Positions 49,234 through 58,916 of a stretch of 64,000 nt of DNA are shown here, piece after piece. The notes under the pieces are model-generated. The model was not told the origin of the DNA. It made no database searches and saw nothing but the letters and a program-made list of their open reading frames with translations. The first letter of the stretch is position 1. Each line of letters opens with the position of its first letter. This DNA is from Flavobacteriales bacterium (lineage in GTDB: Bacteria; Bacteroidota; Bacteroidia; Flavobacteriales_D; CAJJDF01). Where the stretch lies: contig JABAYJ010000001.1 of NCBI GenBank assembly GCA_018609055.1, positions 62,001 to 126,000 of the forward strand, given 5' to 3'. Position numbers and translations under genes: made by a program.

Positions 49234-49932
49234 TTATCTCCTATTATGAATGTGCTTCTCAATCTGAGCAATTTGATCTTTAATCTCTTTAGTTTGTGGT
49301 TTAAGAGCCTTTGCTTTTTTGAAATAATTAGTTGCTTGGGCAGTGTTTCTTTCTTGTAACTCTATTCCACATAATTGAATTAAAGCTGCAGCTTTACTTT
49401 CCTTATCTGCCAATCCTTTGCTCATTGCAAGTCTAAGGTTTTTCTTGGCTTCACTTTTCTTACCATTTTGTATAGCAATCATTCCTAATTGCAAGTAGGC
49501 GCTTCCTTCGTTACCTGCACCAAGTACTTTACTTTTGCTCTTTATACTCTTGTTAATTAGAGTTTCAGCTGCTTCAAAATCTTGATCTGCCATTGCCATA
49601 TTAGATTTTAACATGTAAAATCCTTGACGTATTGGCTTGAAAAGTAATTGAGGGAAAAACACAGTTTTCATATGTTTTTTTGCCGTTTCCATATCTCCAG
49701 CTTGCACAGCTTCTTGGATAAAACGAATAGGACCAAAAAATAGTTGAGAAAATACTGCAATAATGGCAAGGATAAGACTAAACCACCACCAACCGTCATA
49801 CCTAGTAAAGCTTAAAGCAATTGTTGTAATTATTAAGGCAATCGCGATATACAATCGAAATTCAAGAAGTTTTTTATAAATCATTGTTAATACTAACATC
49901 ATAGTTTTGGCGTGTTTCAAATTAGGATACAA
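49234..49932 (-). CDS. membrane protein with TPR-like C-terminal region
   Basis: Two N-terminal TM segments; repeated GSAYLQLGMIAIQNGKKSEAKKNLRLAMSKG helices. Confidence 0.65.
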   Translation of the reverse strand: MYPNLKHAKTMMLVLTMIYKKLLEFRLYIAIALIITTIALSFTRYDGWWWFSLILAIIAVFSQLFFGPIRFIQEAVQAGDMETAKKHMKTVFFPQLLFKPIRQGFYMLKSNMAMADQDFEAAETLINKSIKSKSKVLGAGNEGSAYLQLGMIAIQNGKKSEAKKNLRLAMSKGLADKESKAAALIQLCGIELQERNTAQATNYFKKAKALKPQTKEIKDQIAQIEKHIHNRR

Positions 49933-50012
49933 ATTTAGTGTAAAAAAATCTTTATCCGAAGCCTAATTATACTTGATGTAAGCGATTTTTTTATAAATCC
50001 TAAAAAGAGCAG

Positions 50013-51068
50013 TTAATTAACTTGATAAGAGTAATAACCTCCTTTTTTCTTAATGGAGTTATATATGATTTGTGCTTCTTTTAGTTTACCTAATTTCTGC
50101 AATGAGTTAGCTTTAAACCATTCGGCATCTTCCATAAAAAAATCAAATGCATTATTCATTGCTTTATTAAAATAAGGAATCGCTTCTTCATATTTACCTT
50201 GATAAAATTTAGCATAACCAATGTAAAACTCGGCATTTACATCACCAGGAAAATTAGTAAGAATTACTTTAAAGTTTGAAATAGACTTGTCGTATTCCTT
50301 GTTTTTCATAAGAAATAACGACTGCTTCAAAAATGTTTTGTAGCTAACTGTAGATTGAGTTTTACCATCACTCATTTCTACAGAAAGATTGTTTTTGTTT
50401 GCAAAACTTGCATCAGTTCCACTATAAGTTGGTAAAACAGGGATGGAGTTATTATAGATTTTTGAATAATCTACAGCCAAAAAAGTATAAAAACCAATAG
50501 CTTTTGTTCTAGCTCTTTTTAGCGTGTATGTTGCTTTTTCTTCAAGTTCAATAGGATTTAGTTCCATTCTTGGTATTTCGAATACCTCACGCTTTTTAAT
50601 TACTTCTTTTGTAGCTTCAGGGCTCTTATTTTCTTTCACTGTTTTAGGAATAAGAGCTTTTGTGTCTTGAGGTTTTATAGATTTTTCACTTTCAACCTTT
50701 GCAATCACTTTTTCAAGTGGCTCAAGTTCCGAATCAATTAATGGTTTTGTAACTGTAATAGCCAGCATTCCTGAGTTGTCTTCTTTGGGAGTGTAATCCT
50801 GAATAAAATAAGCAGCCGTGATTAATAATGCAATTCCTCCAATTGCCATAATCCATTTGTATCCAATTTTGCTTTTTGGTTTAAAAGCAGGTATTTGATT
50901 TAACGCTTCAGGGAATTCATCAAAACCTTCCATAGCTTCCTCAACAAATTCATTTTCATGAGAAAATTGTTCTAAGGTTTTGGCTTCTTCCGAAGCTAAC
51001 GTTCCTTGGTAATAGGCAGTGAGGAGCTCGCCTATATTGGATTCGTTTATGAGTTTAGTTTCTTTCAT
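50013..51068 (-). CDS. single-TM anti-sigma-like protein with TPR C-terminus
   Basis: LLTAYYQGTLASEEAKTLEQF N-terminus; TM IMAIGGIALLITAAYFI; TPR NAEFYIGYAKFYQGKYEEAIPYFNKAM; directly downstream of the sigma factor. Confidence 0.65.
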   Translation of the reverse strand: MKETKLINESNIGELLTAYYQGTLASEEAKTLEQFSHENEFVEEAMEGFDEFPEALNQIPAFKPKSKIGYKWIMAIGGIALLITAAYFIQDYTPKEDNSGMLAITVTKPLIDSELEPLEKVIAKVESEKSIKPQDTKALIPKTVKENKSPEATKEVIKKREVFEIPRMELNPIELEEKATYTLKRARTKAIGFYTFLAVDYSKIYNNSIPVLPTYSGTDASFANKNNLSVEMSDGKTQSTVSYKTFLKQSLFLMKNKEYDKSISNFKVILTNFPGDVNAEFYIGYAKFYQGKYEEAIPYFNKAMNNAFDFFMEDAEWFKANSLQKLGKLKEAQIIYNSIKKKGGYYSYQVN

Positions 51069-51078
51069 TTTTTGTTTG

Positions 51079-51654
51079 TTAAGAGGCAGAAGCTGTATTA
51101 TTCAGCTTTATCTCTAAATTTCTTTTACCATTTTGAATGTTACTTTTTACTTCTTTTAAGCTCAACTGGGTCGATTGAGATATTTCGATATAACTTTTAT
51201 TGTGAAGAAAAAACAACTCAATACACACCTTCTGATTGTCTTTAAGTTGAGGAATAAATTCTTCTAGTTTAACGAGTAAAGCTTCTTTTTCAAGATGTTC
51301 TTCTATCTCGTTTTCTTTTGGTTGAGAAATAGTTACGTTCTCCATAGAAGTAACTCTTCCTTTTTTCTCTTTCCTTAATTTCATCAAGCACTCATTTTTT
51401 GTGAGTTGGTATAACCAAGGTCTAAATTTTTGTATCTCATATTTTGGTAAGTCTTTAATTAATTTTTCAAAAACTTGCATTACGATATCTTGTGAATCGG
51501 CAACATTTTTTAAATACTTAAGACTAACTCCCATTACCAATGAGCTATATCGAGAGTATAGTTCTCCCATACACTTTTGGTCTTTTGACTGCTGGTATAG
51601 AAGAACTAAATTCTCATCCGTTAAGGATTGCATATGATGTTGTTTTAATCTCAA
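51079..51654 (-). CDS. RNA polymerase sigma-70 family (ECF) factor
   Basis: ELYSRYSSLVMGVSLKYLKNVADSQDIVMQVFEKL, FRPWLYQLTKNECLMKLRKEKK, VCIELFFLHNKSYIEISQSTQLSLKEVKSNIQNGKRNL. Confidence 0.92.
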   Translation of the reverse strand: MRLKQHHMQSLTDENLVLLYQQSKDQKCMGELYSRYSSLVMGVSLKYLKNVADSQDIVMQVFEKLIKDLPKYEIQKFRPWLYQLTKNECLMKLRKEKKGRVTSMENVTISQPKENEIEEHLEKEALLVKLEEFIPQLKDNQKVCIELFFLHNKSYIEISQSTQLSLKEVKSNIQNGKRNLEIKLNNTASAS

Positions 51655-51698
51655 GCGTAGTTTTTTATTAAATATAGGTTTTTTGGGTTGGAACTGGG

Positions 51699-52436
51699 CT
51701 ATTCATTTAGCTCAGCCATCCTCTGATTATACAGGTCAAAGTAACTTTTTGTTTCAATTTCTATCACTCCACCCGAAGTATCGCCATATTTTGCTGGCAG
51801 TCCTCCAGTATAAACCGAGTACGAACTTATTGCTACAGCTGGGAAAGTTGGTACAGTTCCATAAATTTTCATTCCATCTAAGTATGTTACAATACTACCA
51901 GTTCTTGAACCTCTGAAATAAACTTCGTCATCTTCACCTCCAGATCCTACTGAACTAATAGCCCCATCACTTAAGGTAGAAAGCAAAGTAGCAGGGTTTC
52001 TTAGTATTGCCATCCCTTTCATTTGTTCTCCATCCATAGTTGGTTTAGAAACTTCATAAGGATTAATTAAAGGATTTTTCCAAGCAATTACTTCTATTTC
52101 ACCAATTATTTCTCCTGCGCTTAAGAAAATAGTATCTCTAAATGATATTTGTCCAGATTTAACTACAATCTCTTGTTTTATTGTCTGGTAACCAACAAAT
52201 TCTACTTCTAAAACGTAGATTCCAGCAGTAAGTGGTTTTATACTAAATCTTCCGTCAAAATCTGCTGCTTCACCTTTTGTGTTTCCAGCATAAGTAACTT
52301 TAGCTGTTGCACTAAATAAGGGTTTGTTGGTTTCTAGGTCGTAAATAAGTCCTTGAATTTCTCCTGGCTCTTGAGCCAATGCGTTTAATCCAATTGCCAC
52401 AAAGGCAGTTGCAAGTATTAGTTTAATTGTTTTCAT
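51699..52436 (-). CDS. carboxypeptidase-regulatory-like + TonB plug domain protein without beta-barrel
   Basis: QGLIYDLETNKPLFSATAKVTYAGNTKGEAADFDGRFSIKPL, then plug-like YFRGSRTGSIVTYLDGMKIYGTVPTFPAVAISSYSVYTGGLPAKYGDTSGGVIEIETK; ends at 245 aa. Confidence 0.8.
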   Translation of the reverse strand: MKTIKLILATAFVAIGLNALAQEPGEIQGLIYDLETNKPLFSATAKVTYAGNTKGEAADFDGRFSIKPLTAGIYVLEVEFVGYQTIKQEIVVKSGQISFRDTIFLSAGEIIGEIEVIAWKNPLINPYEVSKPTMDGEQMKGMAILRNPATLLSTLSDGAISSVGSGGEDDEVYFRGSRTGSIVTYLDGMKIYGTVPTFPAVAISSYSVYTGGLPAKYGDTSGGVIEIETKSYFDLYNQRMAELNE

Positions 52437-52579
52437 GGTATTTGTTTTTAAGAATTAATGTCTGTTTTACCGGTCTTTGGTAATAAGATGTATTCTTAAA
52501 AGGATTCCATAAAAGAAATAGTACTAATTTTAAATTAAGTATTTATAACAAGTTAACTAGCTAATTAAATGAGTCTTAA

Positions 52580-53341
52580 TTAATCAATAAAATTTAAAAT
52601 TAAATCTAATAATTCCTGAGGTTTCTCTGCATGAACCCAATGTCCAGCATTTTCTATCGTTTCAATTTCTGAGTTTGGAAAGAGTCTTTCAATTTCTTCA
52701 AAATCGGAATCGTGAATATAACCTGAGTTACCACCTCTAATAAATAACGTAGGAATAGATATTGGAAACGGAATTGGAGTAATATCAATTACAGAGTTAA
52801 CCTCTTTAGAAAGCATGTCTAAATTCATTTTCCATTCGTATCCTCCTTCTTTTTTTCTGTCAAGGTTTTTAAGCAAAAATAATCGGGTACCATCAACCGA
52901 TATTTTTTTCTGCATTTCTGTGTCGGCTTCTCTTCTAGATGTTATTTCGTCTAAATTTAAAGAAAACAGAGCGTCAAGTATTTCATCATGATGCGGTGGA
53001 TATTTTTTTGGAGCAATATCAACTACAGTCAATGATTTAAGTAAATGTGGAAACTCTGTTGAAAAAGTCATGGCAGTTTTTCCTCCCATTGAGTGACCAA
53101 TTAGATTAACATCAGTCAAGTTTTCGTCATCTATTAATTCGGCAATATCATTTGCCATTTCCAAATAAGAAAACGAATCACTGTGCGGAGATTTTCCATG
53201 ATTTCGCAAATCAACTAAGTAAACTAGATAGTTTTCTGCTAGTTTTTTACCAAGTGTTTGCCAGTTATCCAAAGAGCCAAATAATCCGTGAAGGATAATA
53301 ATAGGTTCGCCTTCTCCAAATGTTTTAAAATTTAGTTTCAT
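52580..53341 (-). CDS. alpha/beta hydrolase
   Basis: IILHGLFGSLDNWQTLGKKLAENYLVYLVDLRNHGKS, LIGHSMGGKTAM, NAGHWVHAEKP. Confidence 0.92.
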   Translation of the reverse strand: MKLNFKTFGEGEPIIILHGLFGSLDNWQTLGKKLAENYLVYLVDLRNHGKSPHSDSFSYLEMANDIAELIDDENLTDVNLIGHSMGGKTAMTFSTEFPHLLKSLTVVDIAPKKYPPHHDEILDALFSLNLDEITSRREADTEMQKKISVDGTRLFLLKNLDRKKEGGYEWKMNLDMLSKEVNSVIDITPIPFPISIPTLFIRGGNSGYIHDSDFEEIERLFPNSEIETIENAGHWVHAEKPQELLDLILNFID

Positions 53342-53350
53342 AGAATCGGT

Positions 53351-55177
53351 TTATGCAAAAGATTGCATTTCAATAAGTTTCGTGTAAGTGCCGTTTTCTT
53401 TTAGTAAAGAATCGTGAGTTCCTCTTTCAATAATTTCTCCATCTTGCATTACCAATATTTCATCAGCATGCTGAATAGTTGAAAGTCTGTGAGCAATAAT
53501 TAATGAAGTTCTGTTTTTCATTAAATTGTTCAATGCCTGTTGTACCAATTTTTCTGATTCGGTATCAAGTGCAGAAGTTGCTTCATCCAACACCAAGATA
53601 TCTGGGTTTTTAAGAACAGCTCTTGCAATACTAATTCTCTGTTTTTGTCCACCAGATAGCTTCCCTCCTCCATCTCCAATATTAGTTTGGTAGCCTTTTG
53701 GTAATTGCATTATAAAATCGTGAGCATTAGCAATTTTGGCTGCTTCAACCATTTTTTCTTCCGAGATGTCTTCTTTTCCAAAAAGGATGTTACTAGCGAT
53801 AGTATCATTAAATAAAATAGCATCTTGAGTTACAATTCCCATTAAATCTCTCAAATTAGTAAGCGAAGTCTCTTTTATATTAACTCCATCAATTTTAATT
53901 TCTCCTTCGTTCAAATCATAAAAACGAGGAAGTAAATTGGCAATTGTACTTTTTCCAGATCCAGATTGACCAACTAGTGCTACTGATTTTCCTTTAGAAA
54001 TTTCGAAGCTTACATCCTTTAAAACATAATCATCCTGATACTTGAACTTCATGTTGTTCAGTTCAATTTTATCTGTTAGGCTATCAATTTTAATAGGATT
54101 TTCAGGATTTAGGATAACATCATCTGCATCCAAAATCACATTAATTCTATCCATTGAGGCTATTCCTCTTTGTGCATTAGAAACAGCATCTGTAAGTGAC
54201 TTAGATGGTGCGATTACATTATAAAACAATCCTAAATAAGTAATTAGTTCTTCTCCAGAAAGTAACCCTTGAAACACTAAGTTCCCGCCATAAAGCATGG
54301 TTCCAACAATAACCGATACTCCCAAAAACTCACTTAATGGTGAGGCCATGTCTATTTTACGAAACATACTTGTCATTTGAGAAGTATAATTCTCGTTCTC
54401 GTCTTCAAATTGTTTCTGCTTTAGTTTTTCTCCATTAAACCCTTTAATGATTTTTAACCCAGATAATGTCTCTTCGGTAGTCGACATCATTTCCCCAATC
54501 TTTTCTTGACTTCCTGCCGAAGCTCGTTTAAGTTTTCGAGTAAGAAAACCAATCAACGCAAAAATTGGAATCAAAATCAGAATAAAAACAGACATCCTTG
54601 GACTAAAAGCAATAAGAATAGAAATAGTAAGAATAATAGCAACAGGGTCTCTAAAAACAGCCTCTAGAGATCGCAGTACTGACCATTCGATTTCCTTTAC
54701 ATCATTAGTCATTTTACTAATAATATCTCCTTTTCTTTCGTCAGAAAAATAACTAAGTGGCAGGGATAATATTTTGATATAAAGCTTGTTACGGTAGTCT
54801 TTAACAATTCCATTTCGGACATTTGCCATAAAGAACAGAGCAAGGTAACGAGTAAGATTTTTCAAGAAAATCATACTGGCTATTGTTAAACAAAGAATTA
54901 GAAGTAATTCGAACTTAGAATGTGTTTGCAGAAACTCGAACATAGTATAATAGGCATTATCTAACATACTCTGTTTGTTAAATAATAATTCGGTTGGCGC
55001 TCCTTGTTCTCCAATCTTTTCTAATTCTTCGGAGTTTAATAAAACTCTTAAAAAAGGGAGAAAAAGTATGAATGAGAACAAGCCAAATATTACTGAACAT
55101 ATATTAAAAACAATGTTTAATATTAAGCTCGAACGGTAGTTTTTGGCAAGAGAAATAATCTTTAAAAAATTCTTCAT
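53351..55177 (-). CDS. ABC transporter ATP-binding/permease (MsbA-like)
   Basis: TM domain; VALVGQSGSGKSTIANLLPRFYD, LSGGQKQRISIARAVLKNPDILVLDEATSALD. Confidence 0.92.
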   Translation of the reverse strand: MKNFLKIISLAKNYRSSLILNIVFNICSVIFGLFSFILFLPFLRVLLNSEELEKIGEQGAPTELLFNKQSMLDNAYYTMFEFLQTHSKFELLLILCLTIASMIFLKNLTRYLALFFMANVRNGIVKDYRNKLYIKILSLPLSYFSDERKGDIISKMTNDVKEIEWSVLRSLEAVFRDPVAIILTISILIAFSPRMSVFILILIPIFALIGFLTRKLKRASAGSQEKIGEMMSTTEETLSGLKIIKGFNGEKLKQKQFEDENENYTSQMTSMFRKIDMASPLSEFLGVSVIVGTMLYGGNLVFQGLLSGEELITYLGLFYNVIAPSKSLTDAVSNAQRGIASMDRINVILDADDVILNPENPIKIDSLTDKIELNNMKFKYQDDYVLKDVSFEISKGKSVALVGQSGSGKSTIANLLPRFYDLNEGEIKIDGVNIKETSLTNLRDLMGIVTQDAILFNDTIASNILFGKEDISEEKMVEAAKIANAHDFIMQLPKGYQTNIGDGGGKLSGGQKQRISIARAVLKNPDILVLDEATSALDTESEKLVQQALNNLMKNRTSLIIAHRLSTIQHADEILVMQDGEIIERGTHDSLLKENGTYTKLIEMQSFA

Positions 55178-55297
55178 AATGTGATTTACAGAACAAGTTG
55201 GGCTTAAGGTTCCGTTATTATATCGGAATAAGTACTTGTTTAGTATGTAAAAGTAATAATTTCTTTAATTTTACGGGATTCATAAACAAATTAGTAC

Positions 55298-55633
55298 ATG
55301 GCAACCATTAGGCAAAGTAAGATATCGGAATTATTAAAAAGAGAGTTAAGTTTAATTTTTCAGCAAAACGCAGGTTCCTATTGTAGAGGAGCAATGACAA
55401 CAGTTACCATTGTTAGGGTTACTAAAGATTTATCTTTGGCCAAAGTTTATTTGAGCATTTTTGGGAGTAAAAATCCTGAAGAATCATTCAAAGAAATTCA
55501 AAAACATAAATCGAATATTAAAAATGATTTAGCTAAAGTGGTAAGGAATCAGCTGAGAAAATCTCCAGATTTACAGTTTTTTGTTGATGATTCGTTGGAT
55601 TATGCAATGAAAATTGAAGAATTATTGAAATAA
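55298..55633 (+). CDS. rbfA: ribosome-binding factor A
   Basis: QSKISELLKRELSLIFQQ, TTVTIVRVTKDLSLAKVYLSIFG, LRKSPDLQFFVDDSLDYAMKIEELL. Confidence 0.92.
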   Translation: MATIRQSKISELLKRELSLIFQQNAGSYCRGAMTTVTIVRVTKDLSLAKVYLSIFGSKNPEESFKEIQKHKSNIKNDLAKVVRNQLRKSPDLQFFVDDSLDYAMKIEELLK

Positions 55634-55648
55634 TGGGATAACCCAAAT

Positions 55649-56866
55649 TTGAACTTACCATTAAAAATAGCGCGCAGATATTTATTTGCAAAAAAATCGC
55701 AGAACATTATTAATGTTGTGAGTATAATTTCCATTGTGGGGATTGCAGTAAGTACAGCTGCAATGATAATTGTTCTTTCGGGGTTTAATGGAATTGAACA
55801 AATTGTAGAGAACATGTACAATTCGTTTGATGCTGAACTTAAGATTACCCTTAATGAGGGAAAGACATTTCAAAACAAAGAGATAGATAATAACGAACTT
55901 CAAAAAATAAATGGAGTGCTTTATGTGAGTGATGTAATTGAGGAAACTGTAATTATCCAAAAAGGCGAGAACTTTGAAACCTGCAAAATTAAAGGCGTGT
56001 TTCCAGATTATTTGGATAGTACTTTTTTAGATACTTTATTAGTTGAAGGGTTACAAGATTTAGAATATGAGGGAACTTCTTATTGTATTCCTGGAGCAGT
56101 TTTGCAAAGTAGATTAGGTTTTACATCTGATCCTAGATATGACAATACGATCAAGATTAATGGAATGCATAGAGACAAAAAAATAAGTCTTGGTTCTAGT
56201 GCGTTTAATCAAAAATTAATTGCAGTTGGAGGAGTATTTATGACAGGACTTTACCCAACAGATTCTAAGTATGTAATTACTTCTATTGGTTTTGCTCAAG
56301 AGCTCTTAAACTTTAAAGAGGAGATTACTTCGGTAGAAGTTTTTGTGAAAGATGTTTCTAAAAGAAGATTGTATCAAATTAAAGCTGAGATTAAAGAACT
56401 ACTCGGAGATAAGTTTAAAATACAGACGAGAGAGGAACAAAATGAACTTATTTTTTCTGCTACTAAAAGCGAAAAAATAGCTGTGTTTATCATTTTATGT
56501 TTTGTGATGGTGATTGCCGCATTTTCACTAATGGCATCCTTAACAATGCTTATTTTAGAAAAGAAAAAAGATGTGTTTACCCTATATTCAATAGGTTTTA
56601 CCAAAAAGGAAGTGACTAATTTATTCTTTTACGAAGGTCTTTTAATCAATTTATTAGGAGGTATAATAGGATTGTCGTTAGGGATATTCGTGTGTTATTT
56701 ACAAATATGGTTTGGGTTTGTTCCAATTCAAGATTCTATTATCGAAACTCAACCAATGGAAGTGGAAGGGATGGATATTTTATATATTATGATAACTGTG
56801 ATTACAGTTGGTTTTTTATCCTCTTATTTCCCTGTTAAATACTTAGTAAAACGATTAGAGATTTGA
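55649..56866 (+). CDS. FtsX-like/LolC-E family ABC transporter permease
   Basis: TTG start MNLPLKIARRYLFAKKSQNIINVVSIISIVGIAVSTAAMIIVLSGFNG; C-terminal FtsX domain. Confidence 0.88.
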   Translation: MNLPLKIARRYLFAKKSQNIINVVSIISIVGIAVSTAAMIIVLSGFNGIEQIVENMYNSFDAELKITLNEGKTFQNKEIDNNELQKINGVLYVSDVIEETVIIQKGENFETCKIKGVFPDYLDSTFLDTLLVEGLQDLEYEGTSYCIPGAVLQSRLGFTSDPRYDNTIKINGMHRDKKISLGSSAFNQKLIAVGGVFMTGLYPTDSKYVITSIGFAQELLNFKEEITSVEVFVKDVSKRRLYQIKAEIKELLGDKFKIQTREEQNELIFSATKSEKIAVFIILCFVMVIAAFSLMASLTMLILEKKKDVFTLYSIGFTKKEVTNLFFYEGLLINLLGGIIGLSLGIFVCYLQIWFGFVPIQDSIIETQPMEVEGMDILYIMITVITVGFLSSYFPVKYLVKRLEI

Positions 56867-57963
56867 GTATTAAAGTCTGTCACATATCATCAGCTCACCC
56901 GCCATTTGATGTGCGTATATTCCATAAGGAATGTGTGTCCTTGGCTAAAGCTGGATTTGAGGTTTCTTTAGTAGTTACTCACGATAAAGCTGAAACAGTA
57001 AATGGAGTTAATATAGTTCCATTGCCTGAGAGTAAAGGAAGGCTTCATAGGATGTTCATTAAGACTCATTTTGCCTTTTACCGTTCATTAAAAACAAAGT
57101 CTAAAATTTATCATTTCCATGATCCCGAGTTAATGGGAGTGGGGATATTATTAAAGATTTTAGGAAAAAAAGTCATTTTTGATTCTCACGAGAATGTGTC
57201 TTCTCAAATTGAAGAAAAACAATGGTTGGGAAATAAGTTTACAAGAACAATAATAAAGTCATTCTATCGCTTATTAGAACGGTTCGCTATTCTGTTTTTT
57301 GATTCGGTAATATCTGTTACTCCAGAAATTGTTGAGTTTTTATCTCCTAAAAAAGGAGTTTTGGTAAGAAATTACCCAATACTTTCATTAATTGAAAATA
57401 GCAAGACACAGGAAGTAAAAAACAATTTGCCAAAGGTTATTTATGTGGGAGGACTTTCGAGAATTAGAGGAATTAAGGAAATATGTGAGGCAGTAGAAAT
57501 GGTAGAGGAAGAAATGGAGTTAATACTGGTTGGACTTTGGGAGAGTGAAAGCTTTAAAGAAGAATGTTTAAGTAATAAATCTAAAATTAACTACCTAGGA
57601 AAAGTGCCTTTGGAACAAGTTTATCCTATAATGAAAACGGCTACAATTGGTATGTCAACTCTTTATCCAGTTCACAATTACCTAAATAGTTTGCCGATAA
57701 AAGCATTTGAATACATGGCATGTAAAAAGCCAATTATTATGTCTAACATTCCATATTGGGAAAAAGAATTTGATGGGTCTGCTATTTTTGTGAATCCAAA
57801 ATCAGCAAAAGATATTGCTGAAAAAATTACCTGGATGTTACAAAATCCTGAGGAAGCGAAAAAGATAGGTGAGTTTGGATATAAGACTGTAAACGAAAAG
57901 TATAGTTGGGATAAAGAAGCAGAAACACTATTAGAATTATATCAAAAATTAGCGTCTAATTAA
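56863..57963 (+). CDS. glycosyltransferase family 4
   Basis: AHPPFDVRIFHKECVSLAKAGFEVSLV, VIYVGGLSRIRGIKEICEAV, FEYMACKKPIIMS. Confidence 0.9.
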   Translation: MSIKVCHISSAHPPFDVRIFHKECVSLAKAGFEVSLVVTHDKAETVNGVNIVPLPESKGRLHRMFIKTHFAFYRSLKTKSKIYHFHDPELMGVGILLKILGKKVIFDSHENVSSQIEEKQWLGNKFTRTIIKSFYRLLERFAILFFDSVISVTPEIVEFLSPKKGVLVRNYPILSLIENSKTQEVKNNLPKVIYVGGLSRIRGIKEICEAVEMVEEEMELILVGLWESESFKEECLSNKSKINYLGKVPLEQVYPIMKTATIGMSTLYPVHNYLNSLPIKAFEYMACKKPIIMSNIPYWEKEFDGSAIFVNPKSAKDIAEKITWMLQNPEEAKKIGEFGYKTVNEKYSWDKEAETLLELYQKLASN

Positions 57964-58910
57964 TGAAAATAACTCCAATCCATATTGATGATTTACAAAA
58001 GTTAAAGACTGATTCAGTTTTTAACTCATCCGATTGGCTGAGTATTTATTCTGATTCTGGGATTAATTTATTGGGAATTTTCAATAAAAACGAAGAGCTT
58101 ATTGGCACGTTTTACTACCAAAAACACAATCGGGCAAAAGTATTAACTCACATTGCTCCTCCATTTTTATCTCCAAATTGCGGGCTTTATATTGTTGATT
58201 CAACAATTAATCCTGCTCAAAAAAATACATTTTACAAAAAAGTAAACGAAGCATTGAAGGAACACTTCAAGGATTTGAAAAGTGATTTGTTTTCTATTTC
58301 ATTTCCACCACATTTTCAGGATATGCAATCGTTTATTTGGACTGGCTATCAGGCCACTCCAAAATATACGTACCAAATTGATTTAAATCAAAACGAAGAA
58401 GCTATTTTAGCTCAAATGTCTCCAGAGCGAAGAAAGAATATTACTAAATCTCAAAAAGAGGGATTAGTAATAAAAGAAAGTATTGGAGATAAAGGCTCAC
58501 TACAATTAATAGTGAACACATTTGTAAAACAAGGATTGTGGCACGATAAACTAGTACTGAATAGTTTATTTGCCAAGTTTAGTTCTTCAGCTAACGCAAT
58601 ATCCTATTCCTGTTATGAAGGAGATACGTTATTAGCAACAGTTTTTTGTATCAGAGATAACAATAAAGCCTATTACATATTAGGAGGATTTGATGGAGAA
58701 TCTAAACATTCGGGTGCAGGAGCTTTTGCTATGTGGCATGCGATAAAAAAATCTAAAGAAATTGGTGTTTCTATTTTTGATTTTGAAGGATCCATGCAGC
58801 CATCTATAGAAAAGTATTTTAGAGGATTTGGAGGTAAGTTAGTACCTTACTTTTCTATCTCTAAACAAAATTGGAAAGGGAAATTATTATTGAAATTGAG
58901 AAAAAAGTAA
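57963..58910 (+). CDS. FemAB/GNAT-like acyltransferase
   Basis: MSPERRKNITKSQKEGLVIKE, AKAYYILGGFDGESKHSGAGAFAMWHAIKKSKEIGVSIFDFEGSMQPSIEKYFRGFGG-type motifs. Confidence 0.75.
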   Translation: MKITPIHIDDLQKLKTDSVFNSSDWLSIYSDSGINLLGIFNKNEELIGTFYYQKHNRAKVLTHIAPPFLSPNCGLYIVDSTINPAQKNTFYKKVNEALKEHFKDLKSDLFSISFPPHFQDMQSFIWTGYQATPKYTYQIDLNQNEEAILAQMSPERRKNITKSQKEGLVIKESIGDKGSLQLIVNTFVKQGLWHDKLVLNSLFAKFSSSANAISYSCYEGDTLLATVFCIRDNNKAYYILGGFDGESKHSGAGAFAMWHAIKKSKEIGVSIFDFEGSMQPSIEKYFRGFGGKLVPYFSISKQNWKGKLLLKLRKK

Positions 58911-58916
58911 ATTCAG

